Program-made: the position numbers and the translations under genes | The notes under the pieces: generated by a model | The model's input: the letters and a program-made list of their open reading frames with translations, nothing else | The model's database searches: none | Told to the model about the DNA's origin: nothing | In this document: positions 37,740-50,598 of the stretch, one piece after another | Numbering within the stretch: position 1 is the first letter of the stretch | Layout: the number at the start of each line of letters is the position of its first letter | From: Hydra vulgaris | Lineage: Eukaryota; Cnidaria; Hydrozoa; Anthoathecata; Hydridae | NCBI RefSeq assembly: GCF_038396675.1 | Contig: NC_088931.1 | Location: forward strand, 64,177,001-64,241,000 | Length of the DNA stretch: 64,000 nucleotides | Reading direction: 5' to 3'

Positions 37740-38226
37740 AGACACTAAAGGAGGTAAGAGACGCAAAAGGGAGAAACTTGGCAAGTATATCTTAATGTTG
37801 TAAATTTTTTTAATGATTTTTTGCTAAATGAACACTATTTTTAATAATTTTTATTGAACTTATTTCATATTAAAAATTTAAAAATTAAATTTACCAGCTT
37901 CATCCATGTCATCACTGCTATCTGGCACCCAGAGTGAAAACCAAGACCTCCTTGGTAAGTTTTTTACTGTGTTTTAGTTTTTGTTTTTCATTTTAATTTT
38001 TCGAACACTTATTTAATTTTTTTTTTTTGAATATAGGCTTGTCTAGGAGTGATTTCTTAGTTTGGCGCCGAAGCCACCCTGGACCTAAATCAAAAAGGGC
38101 CTTCCGCATATGGGACTATAAAGGAGGTAAAGACCTGCCTGATTTTAAATACAGACCTCCTGGTGGCAGAAGGGATGGCAGAGAATTCAGGAATGTAGTT
38201 ATTAACAACTGTAAATATACTTATTA
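37740..38226 (+). CDS. Unknown three-exon protein fragment
   Basis: Three candidate exons in one phase-1 reading: 37740-37752 (donor GTAAGAG), 37898-37954 (TTTACCAG before, GTAAGT after) and 38037-38226. They join as DTKG, ASSMSSLLSGTQSENQDLLG, LSRSDFLVWRRSHPGPKSKR, AFRIWDYKGGKDLPDFKYRP, PGGRRDGREFRNVVINNCKY, then TY and stop. The protein is Arg/Gly/Pro-rich with aromatic residues. I do not recognise the family. No start codon with context was found upstream, so it is probably the 3' part of a gene. A host gene and a transposon gene are both possible. Confidence 0.42.
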
Positions 38227-38954
38227 ATAAGTTTATATAGGTTCACTTAGCTGAATCTATATACACTTATTAATAGGTGTATGTATAGTGTGTATGTATA
38301 TATTTATTAAGTTGATACTTGTATATAATCCTTTTGTATATTAATTTTTGTATATAGTTGAGTTTGATTTTTTTAAGAAAAATTTGTGTTTTTATATAAA
38401 TACTATTTATTATTACAAAAAATAATATTTAAGTTTTAACCCACCCTACCCAAGGTGTGAGAGGTGTAGAGTTTCCGAATAATACCCTCTTGCACCCTTC
38501 TCTAGCGTGTTTTTCCCAACTGCATAACATAGTTTTCACAACTGTTTTTTATAATTCAAGAATTCAAGAAATCAATTTCTGTCCTATTTACAAAATCTAC
38601 TGATTGTTATACAACACTGCACTCACTCTCATGAATTGCCAATTATCAGTATTTATTAACTTCTATTAACAAAACATAGCTTCCTTTACATATATACAAA
38701 GTATTCAATTCAAAAAACGTCAAAAAGTTTTACCCATTCATAGTGAATTTGTATTAGTCCAAAAAAATATTACAATTTACAAATTAAATAAACTTTACAA
38801 ACCATTCTGGCAGCATATATATCAGTTTAAAATTTAACGGAAATGAGTTAGTACAAAGGAATATGGAAAATATTATTTTATTACAAAACTTATACGCACA
38901 ATATTTTATCATCAGCCTATCATTTTTTGTTTACTGTTTGATTTTAATATGACG

Positions 38955-41818
38955 TTACTTCAACTGAACCCATCGTTTAACAAGATGTTCGGGGTTAACT
39001 CCTTTACAAAGTTCTTTTTCGCACTTCAGTAGCATGAGACTATCCAATCTCTCGTTACTCATTGTTGTTCTCAGATGGGATTTTACAATCTTGAGTTGAC
39101 TGAAAGAACGCTCATTTGATGCTACACCATAAGCAGCTGTGATTACAAAAATGCATAGTTTATGGGCTTGTTTCAGTATATCCTTTAACTTCACAATATG
39201 GTACAAAATGTCTTGCAGCGTCTTGGGTGGTGTTCTTGATGAGTTAAAATCTCTATCACCTACTTCTAAACAGATATCTATTAAAATTTCCATCTGGCCT
39301 TTCAGCACATGAACGTCTGGAATTTGATCCTTGTATCCAGGAGGAAAAAGTTTGCTTTCTTTTGTTAAGTTTTCAATACTCAAATTATCCTTATTTAACG
39401 GAAAACTAAAAACTTTGGTGATAGGGGCAAATATTTCCTTTAATGCTGCCGAGTTTTCGGTTAAACCTATGGCTAGAGAGTCAATGACCTCTTTGAATTC
39501 TTTCCGGTAAAAAGCTTTCATCTCCATTGCTATTAATCTATGGTGTCGTTCGTAATCGTTTTCTGCATCAATGTGTAATTTCCTAAAAAATATTACTGCA
39601 CTTTCAATCAAATTGTTCATAGCATCTGTATCGTTACTGATATTTTGTATGTTCTTGGCAGCACTTTCAATTACATTAATACCGTCAATGACATTGAAGT
39701 TTGGACTTTCTAAGATTTCAGTTAATATTTTTATCTTCTCAATGATATTCTTCATGAAGAAAAGAGTAATAATGAAATCAAAAGTTGTTACTTTTTTCAA
39801 AAGTCCCATTGCCTTAGTTCTCGTATTAGTATCAAAAATCTTATTATTTGAGATGCTCTGAAGAAGATCAATAACTTTCTCCAAATACTAATTTAAAGCC
39901 TTAACAGATTTTGCTCATGCGGTCCATCTTGTTCTAGACAGGTTTACAAGCTGTATTGCAATGTCAATGTCTTCAAGTTTTTCTTTTAAATGACTAAACC
40001 TTTTTGTGCTTGATGTGAAGAAAACATGCAACTGTTCGAGGACATTAAACAATTCTCGTATGAAAGCATTAACATTGCAGGCATGTTCAAGAGCAGTGTT
40101 TGTTCTGTGGTCTTGACAAGGTATGTAAGGTACATTATGGCCAACTTCTTCTGTTATATACTTTTGTACTCCTTTAAATTGTCTAGACATTGAACTAGCG
40201 TAATCATAAGACTGAAAAACCATCTTTGATGTGTCAATGCCTTCTTTATGTAAAGAAGATAAAATTAGCTCAGCCATCCCTTTTCCAGTCTTATCAGTGC
40301 ATTCAACGGATTTCAAAAGCCTTTCCCGAATCTCACCATTTTCACTGGCTGTTCTCACAACTATACTCATTATGTCCTTCTCTGACATATCGGGAGTAGA
40401 GTCGGCCATCACGAAAAAAAAATTGGAGCTGTTAATTTCATCAATGATCTTACTCTTTAACTCAGTTACAATTAAACTAATCATTTCATTTTGAGACGAT
40501 GGACTCGTGTATGTAACTCTATATGGACGAAGGGCTCTATCTTCAATCCAGGCTTTTAGTGTGGGATTGTGGCGAGAGATAAGATTAACAACTGCAACAA
40601 AGTTACTTTGATTAGCACTGTCCGATTCTCTAAACGCTAGCCCTTGGCTTCCCAAAGTCTTGCATGTATCGATAAGAATTTCGACAGTTTTTTATTCTGC
40701 ACCTTTATTTTTTGCTCTTCTATTAGAGCAATTCTATTGGATTTATCTATAAGGTGATCTATATGCTCTTTTTTCCTAAGAAAGTGACAGTATTCACTTA
40801 ATGCAACTTTATGTGCTTGAGAGGTAAAGTGCGCCTGAAGCTTTCCAAGTTTGTCTTTCCCATAGCTTTTCATCTTAGACCAAGATTTATCCAAGCTTTA
40901 TCCCCAACATTTATCCAAGCATCTTCAGTTTTTCCCATTCTTTCCAACACCCTTGGGAAAAAGGCGGCAGACAAAACAAAATGTGGCATCCTTCTGGGTG
41001 ATTATCCGTAATTGTATGTGGACGTAAACCTGGGTCATGGCTTATCATACTGATGAATCTGATTTGTCAATTATAATATTTTGAGCTTTGGTATCGAGTT
41101 TTTTTATAAAAGCGTTTCCCATTTTCAAAACATTTTTTGACATTTCCACCACAGAACTTGTTGCATTCACAATTTCAATTGCAGCGAATTTTTCATTTAC
41201 TAATTCTTCTTTACAATATTTTTTATAAATGTCATTTTAATCTTTAAAATTATCTATTAAAACACCCAAATTCCCCATGAGCACGGTCCAATTTGTTGTT
41301 TCACTGCTTACTTCAGTAGTATCCAAGTTAATAATATTCGTGTCATCCTTTTTATCTCGGTCATGAAACTGGGTTAAATGATCTGATTTAGAATTTAATT
41401 TTGTAAATTTCTCTGCTTGTTCCTGGACTACAGCATAACCCGGGTTTTCCCCTTTTGCATCATTATCTTGAACTTTTGAACCTGCGTCCTCTTCAAATTT
41501 TTTATTAAAAGATGTTGTTTCTTCTTTTATGGATATAACACATGTTGAAGTCGATGTTTCAATTATTATCAAGTCTAACTTTGTATGTTCACTACTTTGT
41601 ATTTCATCATCCACTTCGACATCAATATCAGCATTCTGAGGTTCCATTTTTCGTTTTTTTGAAGCTAAGGAGGCTACAAAAGGATTCTCTGGGGCTCCCA
41701 CTGTTTGTATACGAACCTTTCTACCACCATGAACGGATCTTTCATGACTGGTTTTATAGTCGTTATTAAATACTACTTTGCATACGCAGCATTGTAATTT
41801 ATATCTTTTGCTATTCAT
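38955..41818 (-). pseudogene. hAT transposase (zinc finger, DUF4371-like, dimerisation domain), broken
   Basis: The N-terminal block (41818-41237) begins MNSKRYKLQCCVCKVVFNND and has a CxxC...H...H finger. 40894-40637 holds HFTSQAHKVALSEYCHFLRK, the TTF/BED-like end. 40655-39915 holds NFFFVMADSTPDMSEKDIMS and QSYDYASSMSRQFKGVQKYI, where the family has the catalytic DxTxD and GYDGASNMSG motifs. The Gly and Asn are replaced here. PCQDHRTNTALEHAC matches the C..H..NL.L...C box. 39884-38955 ends in VASNERSFSQLKIVKSHLRT, the hAT dimerisation signature. The blocks join with one stop (near 39915) and one frame change (near 40645). This is a later branch from the first hAT in the window. Confidence 0.83.
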
Positions 41819-42643
41819 ATTTAGTGCTGGAAAACAAACGCAAATAATTTACCGTAATTTTTAAATGATTCAATGTTTATAAAAGTTATCACTCTTAATA
41901 AATGTGATAAGATATAAGAGTCTTAAAATAACAGAATAAGACTAATAATTCTATTACATATTCTAATTAGACCTATTACTCCTACAAACCTAATTCTGAT
42001 CCTACTTTAGTATACTGATAATTGGAAGTAATAACAGGCGCAAAACGTTCATATCAGAGTTTAGCATTTATTTTATTATACTTTCTGATAAAAAGCTTTA
42101 TATAAAGTTATTATATTAAAAAATGAATCATATTATTTTAAATGCTATCATATACTTTTATACAAAGACAGAAATGTAAAAATCAATTCATGGAAATAAA
42201 TATTCACGTTTCAAAGTAGAAAGTATGAAAAAAATGAATAACTGCTTCTAGTCAAACATAAAATTGGAGCTGCTATTTTTATTGCATAAAATTGAAGCTG
42301 CCATTTTTATTGTTGATAACAAAAAAAAGTTGCGTGAAAAAAAACAACAACGTGGAAATCAAAAGGGCGTTCCGTTATGACTTCACAATTTATTTCGTCT
42401 TGTGGAAAACAGCCTTAAGCCGTTTAATAAACGTAAAGTTTATTTGTCCAATTAAAAAAAAAATTAGATCTTTGATGGATTTTCGCAAACATTTTAATTT
42501 TATTTAACTGGAAAATATTTTTTGATTTTATCACCGATTTCCCAACTGTCCCAACTCGTGGCAAGGAAATTCCCAACTTTTCTCTTTTCTAGATTCTTTT
42601 CTGGGAGACTCCCCCCTCTATACCCTCCAAGACGACGCCCCTG
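38955..42643 (-). mobile_element. Second hAT transposon, right end present, left end not found
   Basis: The right terminus, read inward, is CAGGGGCGTCGTCTTGGAGG and ends at 42643, next to a TA tract as in the first hAT. The interior carries a hAT transposase of the DUF4371/ZNF862 type in four minus-strand blocks. No CAGGGGCG-like sequence was found left of 38955, so that end is lost or diverged. Confidence 0.7.

Positions 42644-42647
<4 letters not shown>

Positions 42648-42721
<74 letters not shown>
42648..42721. repeat. (TA)n microsatellite
   Basis: TA tract directly beside the right end of the second hAT. Confidence 0.95.
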
Positions 42722-42725
<4 letters not shown>

Positions 42726-43293
42726 TATATATAATTATGAGCTTAATTTACACATAATGAAAATTATAAGCTTAAACTTACCTTTTAGAAATATTACATC
42801 CATGAATGACTAAAGTAACCCAATGTGAATGCAATAAACTAAATGAATAAAAGACAACGTAAATAGGCACTTGAAATAACAAATCAAATTATGCACGTGT
42901 GTTGTTGCGGCATAAAATTTAAATATTGTTCGGCAAAATACTGCATATAAAAATAATCGTTGCGAGTGGGATATGATCACTGATCTATATTATAACTGGA
43001 TAGCGCATCTCCTAAGAAAATAGCGTAATTTTTGAAGCCAAAATATTTTCGCCAGCGCCATATTGGGAGGACCCACGGAGGAATATTATTTAGTTAAAAT
43101 ATTGTTTGGTGAACAAGCTATTTCTTTATACTAGTGGTTTAACTTTATGTTTTTTTATATTTAACATAGGTAGAATGTATGGAAAATTATTATTATTTTT
43201 TTTCAAATAATGATAACTATTTTTCAGTAAAATAATTACAATATTGATTCTATAAATGTCTGGAGAAAATTCCAAAAAGCGAGGGACTCAGTG
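42722..43293. other. No gene; one possible small minus-strand exon
   Basis: 42782-42809 on the minus strand is preceded by GGGTTACTTTAG and followed by GTAAGTTTAAG, good acceptor and donor sequences around 28 bases. It might belong to the micro-exon locus further right. Nothing else is recognised. Confidence 0.3.
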
Positions 43294-43712
43294 TGTGCAT
43301 TTGGTTGCAATAAAAGAAAACTTAGTGACAGTAAAAGAAGTGATAGCGATGGAATTTCTGATGATGAACCATCTTTAAAACGAAAGTTTGCTAGAACATT
43401 TCATAAGGGACTTTCTTAATTATTTTTGAAAATAAAAACATTTTAAAGTTTATTGACCTCTGTTAGTTTGCTTAGAATGTGGACAAATGGATTTAAATAA
43501 CATCAGTTGTACAAAAAGTATAACAAACTTAATAAAATATCAAACGTTGTTTTTCCTACTTATTTTATACGGATTTCCTTCGAACACAGAAAAAAGAAAA
43601 AAATGGACCATCAAAACCGTTAAGAATGGAGTCCGAGTAATAGCAGTTTGATATGTTCTGATCATTTTTTAGAAAAAGATATCGACGGAACTGGACAACT
43701 GTTAGGTTAAGG
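43294..43712 (+). pseudogene. THAP-type zinc finger remnant
   Basis: CAFGCNKRK at 43294 is the first half of a C2CH THAP finger (CxxxC). Further on, FPSNTEKRKKWTIKTVKN and, in a neighbouring frame, CSDHFLEKDIDGTGQLL supply the FPxxxxxRxxW and CSxHFxxxD motifs of the second half. The frame changes at least twice between and after them. THAP domains occur in host DNA-binding proteins and in P/Phantom-type transposases, and this remnant does not say which. The first half continues into an acidic stretch, DGISDDEPSLKRKF. Confidence 0.6.
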
Positions 43713-43929
43713 GAAAATTTTTTTCCTAAAAAATTTTAAAAATCCCCAGACCGTATAAAAAAGGTATATAATCAATTATGTTTTTATGTATTGTACAGGT
43801 TTGTTCAATAGGTACCTTTTAGTTCTTAGTTACCTTATGCAGTGTGCTAGAGGGTTTTTAACACAACTGTAAGCAGCTAAAACATATAATAACTATTTTG
43901 CTATTGTATGCTTTAATTTTATAAATGCT

Positions 43930-44462
43930 GCATGAGTACTCGATGAGTCATCTACTCTTCATCTTCTAGGATTAACTCTTACTTCCAATCTTTCTTGGAA
44001 ACCATATATCAAATCAGTTGCAAAATTAGCATCTGCTAGGGTTGCATCTCTTTATCGAGCTCAACACTTTCTTACTTAGGATTCTATTCTCCATCTCTAT
44101 AAATCTCAAATCCGGCCTTGTATGGAATACTGTTGCCATATCTGAGGCGGCTCTTCTAATGATGCCTACTCGTGTTACTCGTCATTCAATTAAGTGTCAT
44201 CCTTTTTCTGTGACTGTTCCTAAGTGCTCCAAAAACGCTTATTCGTCTAGTTTTTTTCGTTCGTTTTTCGTTTAGTTTTTTTGGAATTCGCTTCCTTCAT
44301 CTTGCTTTCCTGATTTATATAATTTGCAATCCTTTAAGTCATCCATCAATAGTTATCTTGCTCTACAATCTTTATCTTTTTTCTTTCAGTAACTTCCAAC
44401 TTTAATTAGTGGCTGCTTGTAGCCTTGTTGGAAGCGGAGATGTTTCAAAAAAAAAAGAAAAA
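43930..44462 (+). pseudogene. LINE 3' end, copy 1, internally deleted
   Basis: Reads LLGLTLTSNLSWKPYIKSVA, KLASARVASLYRAQHFLT and KSQIRPCMEYCCHIWGGSSN, the C-terminal thumb region of a Jockey/I/CR1-type RT. It then jumps to the last exon-like part, FWNSLPSSCFPDLYNLQSFK. The end is an A-rich run (44448-44470). Compared with copy 2 at 51780-52346, about 190 bases are missing after CTAATGATGCC. Confidence 0.75.
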
Positions 44463-44656
44463 AAAAAAATTATGTCATCTTTCTAACCAAGTATAGCAAA
44501 AACCTATAATAAAGTCTTTCATATGATTATTACATTAACAGAAGTAAGGACCATACCGTATAGTTAACGCGCAAAAAAAATTTAAACAAAGAAATCATAT
44601 AATATAATATGTTTTTTATTTAAATCTCAATGCAAAGTTGATAATAATTGTTTTAC

Positions 44657-45662
44657 CAGTTTGAGTAGGCAGAGGTGGCACTAAAAACGAAAGCATAATA
44701 CAAAAACGAAAATTGAAAATATTTTTTTACATAAACTCATGTAGCAAAGTTGATATATATAGCCTTACAAGTTGCAGCAGATAAAGAAAAAAAAGCATAA
44801 TAATAATAATAATTAAAAATACTTATATCAATTTTCAAAGAGAGAAAATATATGTCATTAACAACTGTAACAGATGAAATTTGCACTAAAATAAATAGAC
44901 ATATTAAACTAAAATTAAATTCTTGTAATAATTTTCCAATTACAAACATTTTGAAAAGTTCACTTTATACACCTTACCAATTCATTCAGATGACGATGGC
45001 ACTAAAAAATAAACATAAAATACAGCATTGCCTTAAAATTATTTGGTTGTTAAAAAGTAAAGATATGTAAACCTTTCCAGTATTAACAGAAGAAGATAAA
45101 ACTAAAAAATAAAAATACACAACATTATCTTGCAATTATATATGTAAATTATTTGTCGACACTGGAAAATATTTATTATTTAAAATCTATAAATTCTTAT
45201 TAAAAATATGTGACATTACCAACTGGAACAGATGCAAGTGGCGCTAAAATAAAAAATAAAATCTTGTATTTATTTTTTAATAACAATCACGTTGAAAGGT
45301 TTAGATTATCTCTTACCAACTTGTTTAGATGATGATGGCACTAAAAAATAAAAATATAAAATACTATAGCATAGACTTATTTGATAAAAAAAAATGTTTT
45401 ATGAAAAACCTTATATGAAAAATTAAATAATGTAGCAAAACCTTAAAATAATTTGGAAATTAAAATCATATATGAAAACAAAAATAAAAAAACCTTACCC
45501 ATTATAACCGATGAAGTTGATGCTTAAAAATAAAAATGCAATACACAACATGACAGTGTAACTATTTAATAATTGAAACCATACTTAAAATTATCTTCCA
45601 TTAATATATATATATAAATAAAAATATATACATATAAATATAATATATAAATATATATATAC

Positions 45663-45701
<39 letters not shown>

Positions 45702-45706
45702 TATAA

Positions 45707-45784
<78 letters not shown>

Positions 45785-48700
45785 CAATTTTATATATATA
45801 AAAATTCTCTCACCAATTATCGAAGTAAGGTTTGCTAAAGGTAAAAAAAATAAATTAAAATTGTTGGAATGTGAATGGAATATTTTTCAACTTTAAAATA
45901 CACTTGTTTCGAGTTATCATATCTTTATAATGATGTATAAACAAAGTATACACTTTAAAATATTGAAACCTACAAAACTTACATACTTGTTTGCCATATT
46001 CACCTAAATGCCAACTTTAAATTAAAACAATTACTTGAATTTTATATTTGTAATGATGTATCAATTAGTTATATGTTGAAAATTATTGAAATCTATGAAA
46101 CTTACGTATCTACTGACCGCACTCACCAAAATGCCAATTTTAAATCAAAACGTTTATTCAAAGCTAACAAGGAATACTAACACAGCATACAAATACTTTT
46201 ATATGATATAGTAACTAACACAATTTAAACTAAACTTACTGATTGTTTGTTCTAATTTATCGATAGAAAAAAGAGTGACTTAATAAAATGTAAGTATTTG
46301 GAATACAAAAATACAACTAACAACAATCTACATAGGCATAATAAAGAACTGTATTTGAAAACTAATAGTAAATGACTAAATACTAAATTAATTCATATAA
46401 TAATGTAGTTTTTTCTCGTAATCAACAAATCAATAAACAGATAGAATAAATCAATAAACGATAATCTTTTCTCCTAACTAAAACTCTGCTATTTACAAAT
46501 TTTTCCTCAATATATATACTTTATGCTTTTCCTAACATATCCTTCAAAACACCGTCATAAATCACCGCAAAAACATATTTACAATTATTATTGGTTAAAA
46601 CTATTAAAGCTATTAAATCTCTAACGTCATTAAATGTTCTAGAACTTTCCGGAATTACACTCCTCCTTGATCCTTACGGATCATCCAAATAGCAATCAAA
46701 GTATTTTGAAGGCATGCGCCGTTCCCGACCACTTCGTCGCAAAAGCATGTCGATTTCTTGGGGTCTATCTTCAGCTTCGACATTTTCCTCGTTCGTCTCT
46801 AATACATCTTTAACTTGCTCTCCTTGATTTTTAGCGTTCTCTAGACCAGTTTCAGTATTCATCTCTATTTCCACATCAGGGATAATGCAGGACTGAGTAT
46901 CATTTCGAGGTCTAACGTGTTTCACATGACGCGGAATGCAGTTCACTTCTACGATTTGTTTCGACGTATTCCGAGTTATCGTAGCTGGTTGCCACTTTGT
47001 ATAGCACCTCGCATTTGGTGGTTTCAGCCAGACTTTATCGCCGATTCGAAACCTCTTGTTCGTGACATTTTGCGCAGGAAGATTCTCTTTTCCCAATCCT
47101 TTCACATCAATGGTATAACTGTATATTTTTGTCGGCTGAGACATTGTACCAATATAGTGCTTCCGGTATTGACATTTTCGATCGTTCTGCTATTCTCTTG
47201 ATCGTACGGTGGTTTCTTTCTACAATTCCATTTCCTTCAGGATAATAAGCGGCTCTAAATCTAATTTGTACTCCCCAACTATCAAGGAAACTCCTTATCT
47301 CTTTAGTTTTAAATGTCGGCTCATTGTCAGTCAATATTTCAGACGGTGCTCCACGTTCACAAAAAAAAAGACGGAGTATTCGGACTATGGCAAGACTTCC
47401 GTATGAGCTTGATAATTGTCGCCACAACGCGTATTTTGAAGGTCCGCAATCAATTAGACTCAAAAACCTGTCAGTGCCATAATGCGTGATGTCCATGGCC
47501 AATCTCTCCCAGTTTCCTTCAACATCCAATTTCCCTTTTTCCCACCGTATTGGCGCTGGATCTATTGACTGACATGGTTCGCAACTTTTTATCACATTTC
47601 GAACATCGTTTTCAGTAGCAGTCGGAATTGCTTTACGAACAAATTTTAACGTTCGATTCACTCCGAAATGTCCAGTTCTTTGGTGTATATCGGAAATAGA
47701 TTCAGCCTTCGTAGCTACGATTCCCATACAACTATTCCGAAACTCTGGCACAGTCAGTTTGTTGAGCCATCTGCTGCGAACTCTTGTTAATGCGTCAACC
47801 AAATTATCTTTAGAAGGAATGAGTTTTACCTCAACGCTAACATTGTATTCTTCAATTAGCTGTTGCAATACGCTTAGTCTTCTTCGAATCAGCATTTCAC
47901 CCGTCGCTTTTGATCTCAACCTTGATTTTCCTGTAAGGGCGTCAGAAACCCAGTGGAATACTGTCACGGAATCGGTAAAAACAGTCACTTTCTTCAGCCT
48001 CCACATCAAGCCATATTCATTCCACGTATCGCAGCGTAAAATTCTGCCATGTTTATATGAATATCAGACGTTTCTTTTCGCAGCCATGTTGCATCATCCA
48101 CAGTAGTTTCCCCAACTTGAATAAGAGCACCCATCGCTAAAGAACTGGCATCAACCCACACTTTTCCCTCATCACCACACACAGCCCAATCACCACAAGC
48201 AGACTCGCAACGTTCCACCTCAGCAAATACTTCTTTAAGCACCCACTTAACGTTCTCATCATAAATTTCATCGTCCCAACCCTTCGTCAGACTGACAGCT
48301 TTCCTCTTCAAGAGACTACAAATCACTCGCAGCCAACCACACACAGGTAAATATCCTACCAACTGTCCACAGATTGAAAACACAACTCTCCTGGTTAACT
48401 TTTGCGAGATAGCATCAACTCGATTCCCTCTGGACCACATCAGTTTGTTACCGACCTTGCGCACACACAATCCTAACACACGAACTCCATCATTACCAAT
48501 CTGCTCACCTTCTTTACTTTCTAAACCATATTTTAAAAAATGCCTCTTGACATAATCAAGACTCACCACACTTTCGTCTACGAAAATGTCGTCAACATAA
48601 GCGGACGTTCCACTCTTCACTCTTTTTAGTTGAAGATAAGCCTTGCGTAAATCAATAATTGCTGGTTTGTTACCCATTCTTCTCCATTCTCTAAGCTTTT

Positions 48701-50533
48701 CGACACACACATCTGCATCTCTCGTGTATGTCTCAATGAAATCGTTAGCTTCTCACCAGTCCAGAACAGGTCGGATTTTGTGGTCTTTGTTTCTCTGAAT
48801 AACAGCCATTAAAGGAATCTGCCCTTTGGGCGGCCCAAATTCATTTTCGTCATACTCTAACAGCCACTTCCGATCAATCCAATCCTGTAGTTCGTTTTCA
48901 TAGTCTGCTCTAGCGTGTTGTGGAATTCCGTACTGTGCCACTTTATTGCGCAATCGGTCGGGGCTTTCTCCATCTCTCCATTTCCATTTGACTCTCCATT
49001 CAACACCATTAAAAACTGCTTCGTGATCTTTCTTTTTTATTTCGATTTTCTTAACTTTGTCCTTGTTCAAAGCCGATGCTCCACAGTAACTCAATCCGAA
49101 CTTCGCTTTTCCCAAAGGAGAAATGGATACTCCTCCTAGTAATTTAATGGAACTCATTCCGAGCATCATATCAACTCCAAACGGTTGGAAGTCCACTAAA
49201 ATAACTTCATCACGTGCTTTAATGCCATCAACCTCAAGAATCACGACCGCTGACCCAGTGCACTGATGAACTTTTCCTTCAAACGTTACTACCTTTTGAG
49301 AGTTTGAGTACCTACATTGACTTTTGGGCAGGAATTTTTTATTCAAAATCGTCTTCGAACATCCTGTGTCCACTAAAGCTGTCGCAACCATACCGTTAAC
49401 TTTTAAACGAATAACAGATAATGCGCTCATTCCACCGTTGTTCAGGAGCGAGGTAGCGCAGATTCCTCGCTCCTGCAATCGTTTCCCTACAGCTTCCAGC
49501 ATTTCGATGCAATTTGTCCTTCCTCACCACATTTAAAACATCTAACAGTCTTCGGTGGGTGACAAGTTCTTTGTAAGCAAACAACTCTTTGCAATGTGAT
49601 TCAAACCTTTGCAGTTGTAACACACTAACGCGGTTTTTGTAGCATGGCGTCTAGATACAGCGCCAACAGCGTCACTGTCAATCACATTTGCACAGTTCAA
49701 AGCAGCTCTTACTCTGGGTAACATTATATTAATCGGGTCCATTACGGCTCGAAGTCTTGATGATAAAACTTCCCGCAAACCCACAACAAACGCCAAACGC
49801 ACAGACTTCTCTGATAATTTAGCAAGATAGGCTAATCGTCTTAAATCAGCCAAAAACACGTCGGCTTTTTCTCCGTCACATAGTTTTCGTTTTGTAAACA
49901 GTTCATATGCAGTATATGCATCTACAGAAAACGCCGCTAATAACACACGCTCGACTTCCACAACATCTTTTTTATCTTCCGCGGTTAAAGCATCGTACAC
50001 TGCACAAGCAGCTTCTCTGAGAAGAATCGGAAAAAGTAGTTCAAGCTTTAAGTTCTGAATTTCAGCAATCACTTTCGTTCGTTGAATCCAAACAGCAGCA
50101 TCCGAAGTGCCATCATACGTTTCAAACATATCAAATAATCTCATACTTGGTTCCATGCCCGGTTAGCTTGTAGTTTTTTCTCGTAATCAACAAATCAATA
50201 AACAGATAAATTAAATCAATAAACGATAATCTTTTCTCCTAACTAAAACTCTGCTATTTACAAATTTTTCCTCAATATATATACTTTATGCTTTTCCTAA
50301 CATATCCTTCAAAACACCGTCATAAATCACCGCAAAAACATATTTACAATTATTATTGGTAAAAACTATTAAAGCTATTAAATCTCTAACGTCATTAAAT
50401 GTTCTAGAACTTTCCGGAATTACAAATAAGGATATAACTGACTGATCCTCTCAAAAGCAAGTTCATCTAAGCAAAAGTTAAATTAACTTTATTTTTACAA
50501 AGAAATATAAAAATTTGCATATAGTAAGTCATT

Positions 50534-50598
<65 letters not shown>

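Larger units (their letters stand above)
46404..50424 (-). mobile_element. LTR retrotransposon fossil, probably Ty3/gypsy type
   Basis: Two 256-bp terminal repeats (46404-46659 and 50169-50424) bound an internal region read on the minus strand. The flanks carry a perfect 5-bp duplication, AATAA. Recognisable parts in order are gag with a zinc knuckle, aspartic protease, reverse transcriptase, RNase H and integrase. The two LTRs differ at about three positions, so the insertion is young. The coding region is broken, with about five interruptions. BEL/Pao is the alternative family. It lies in the middle of the micro-exon locus. Confidence 0.87.

Noticed and set aside
38230-38954. Left end of the second hAT
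   Set aside because: No CAGGGGCG-like sequence was found, and the ATATAAAT at 38395 is not followed by a matching end.
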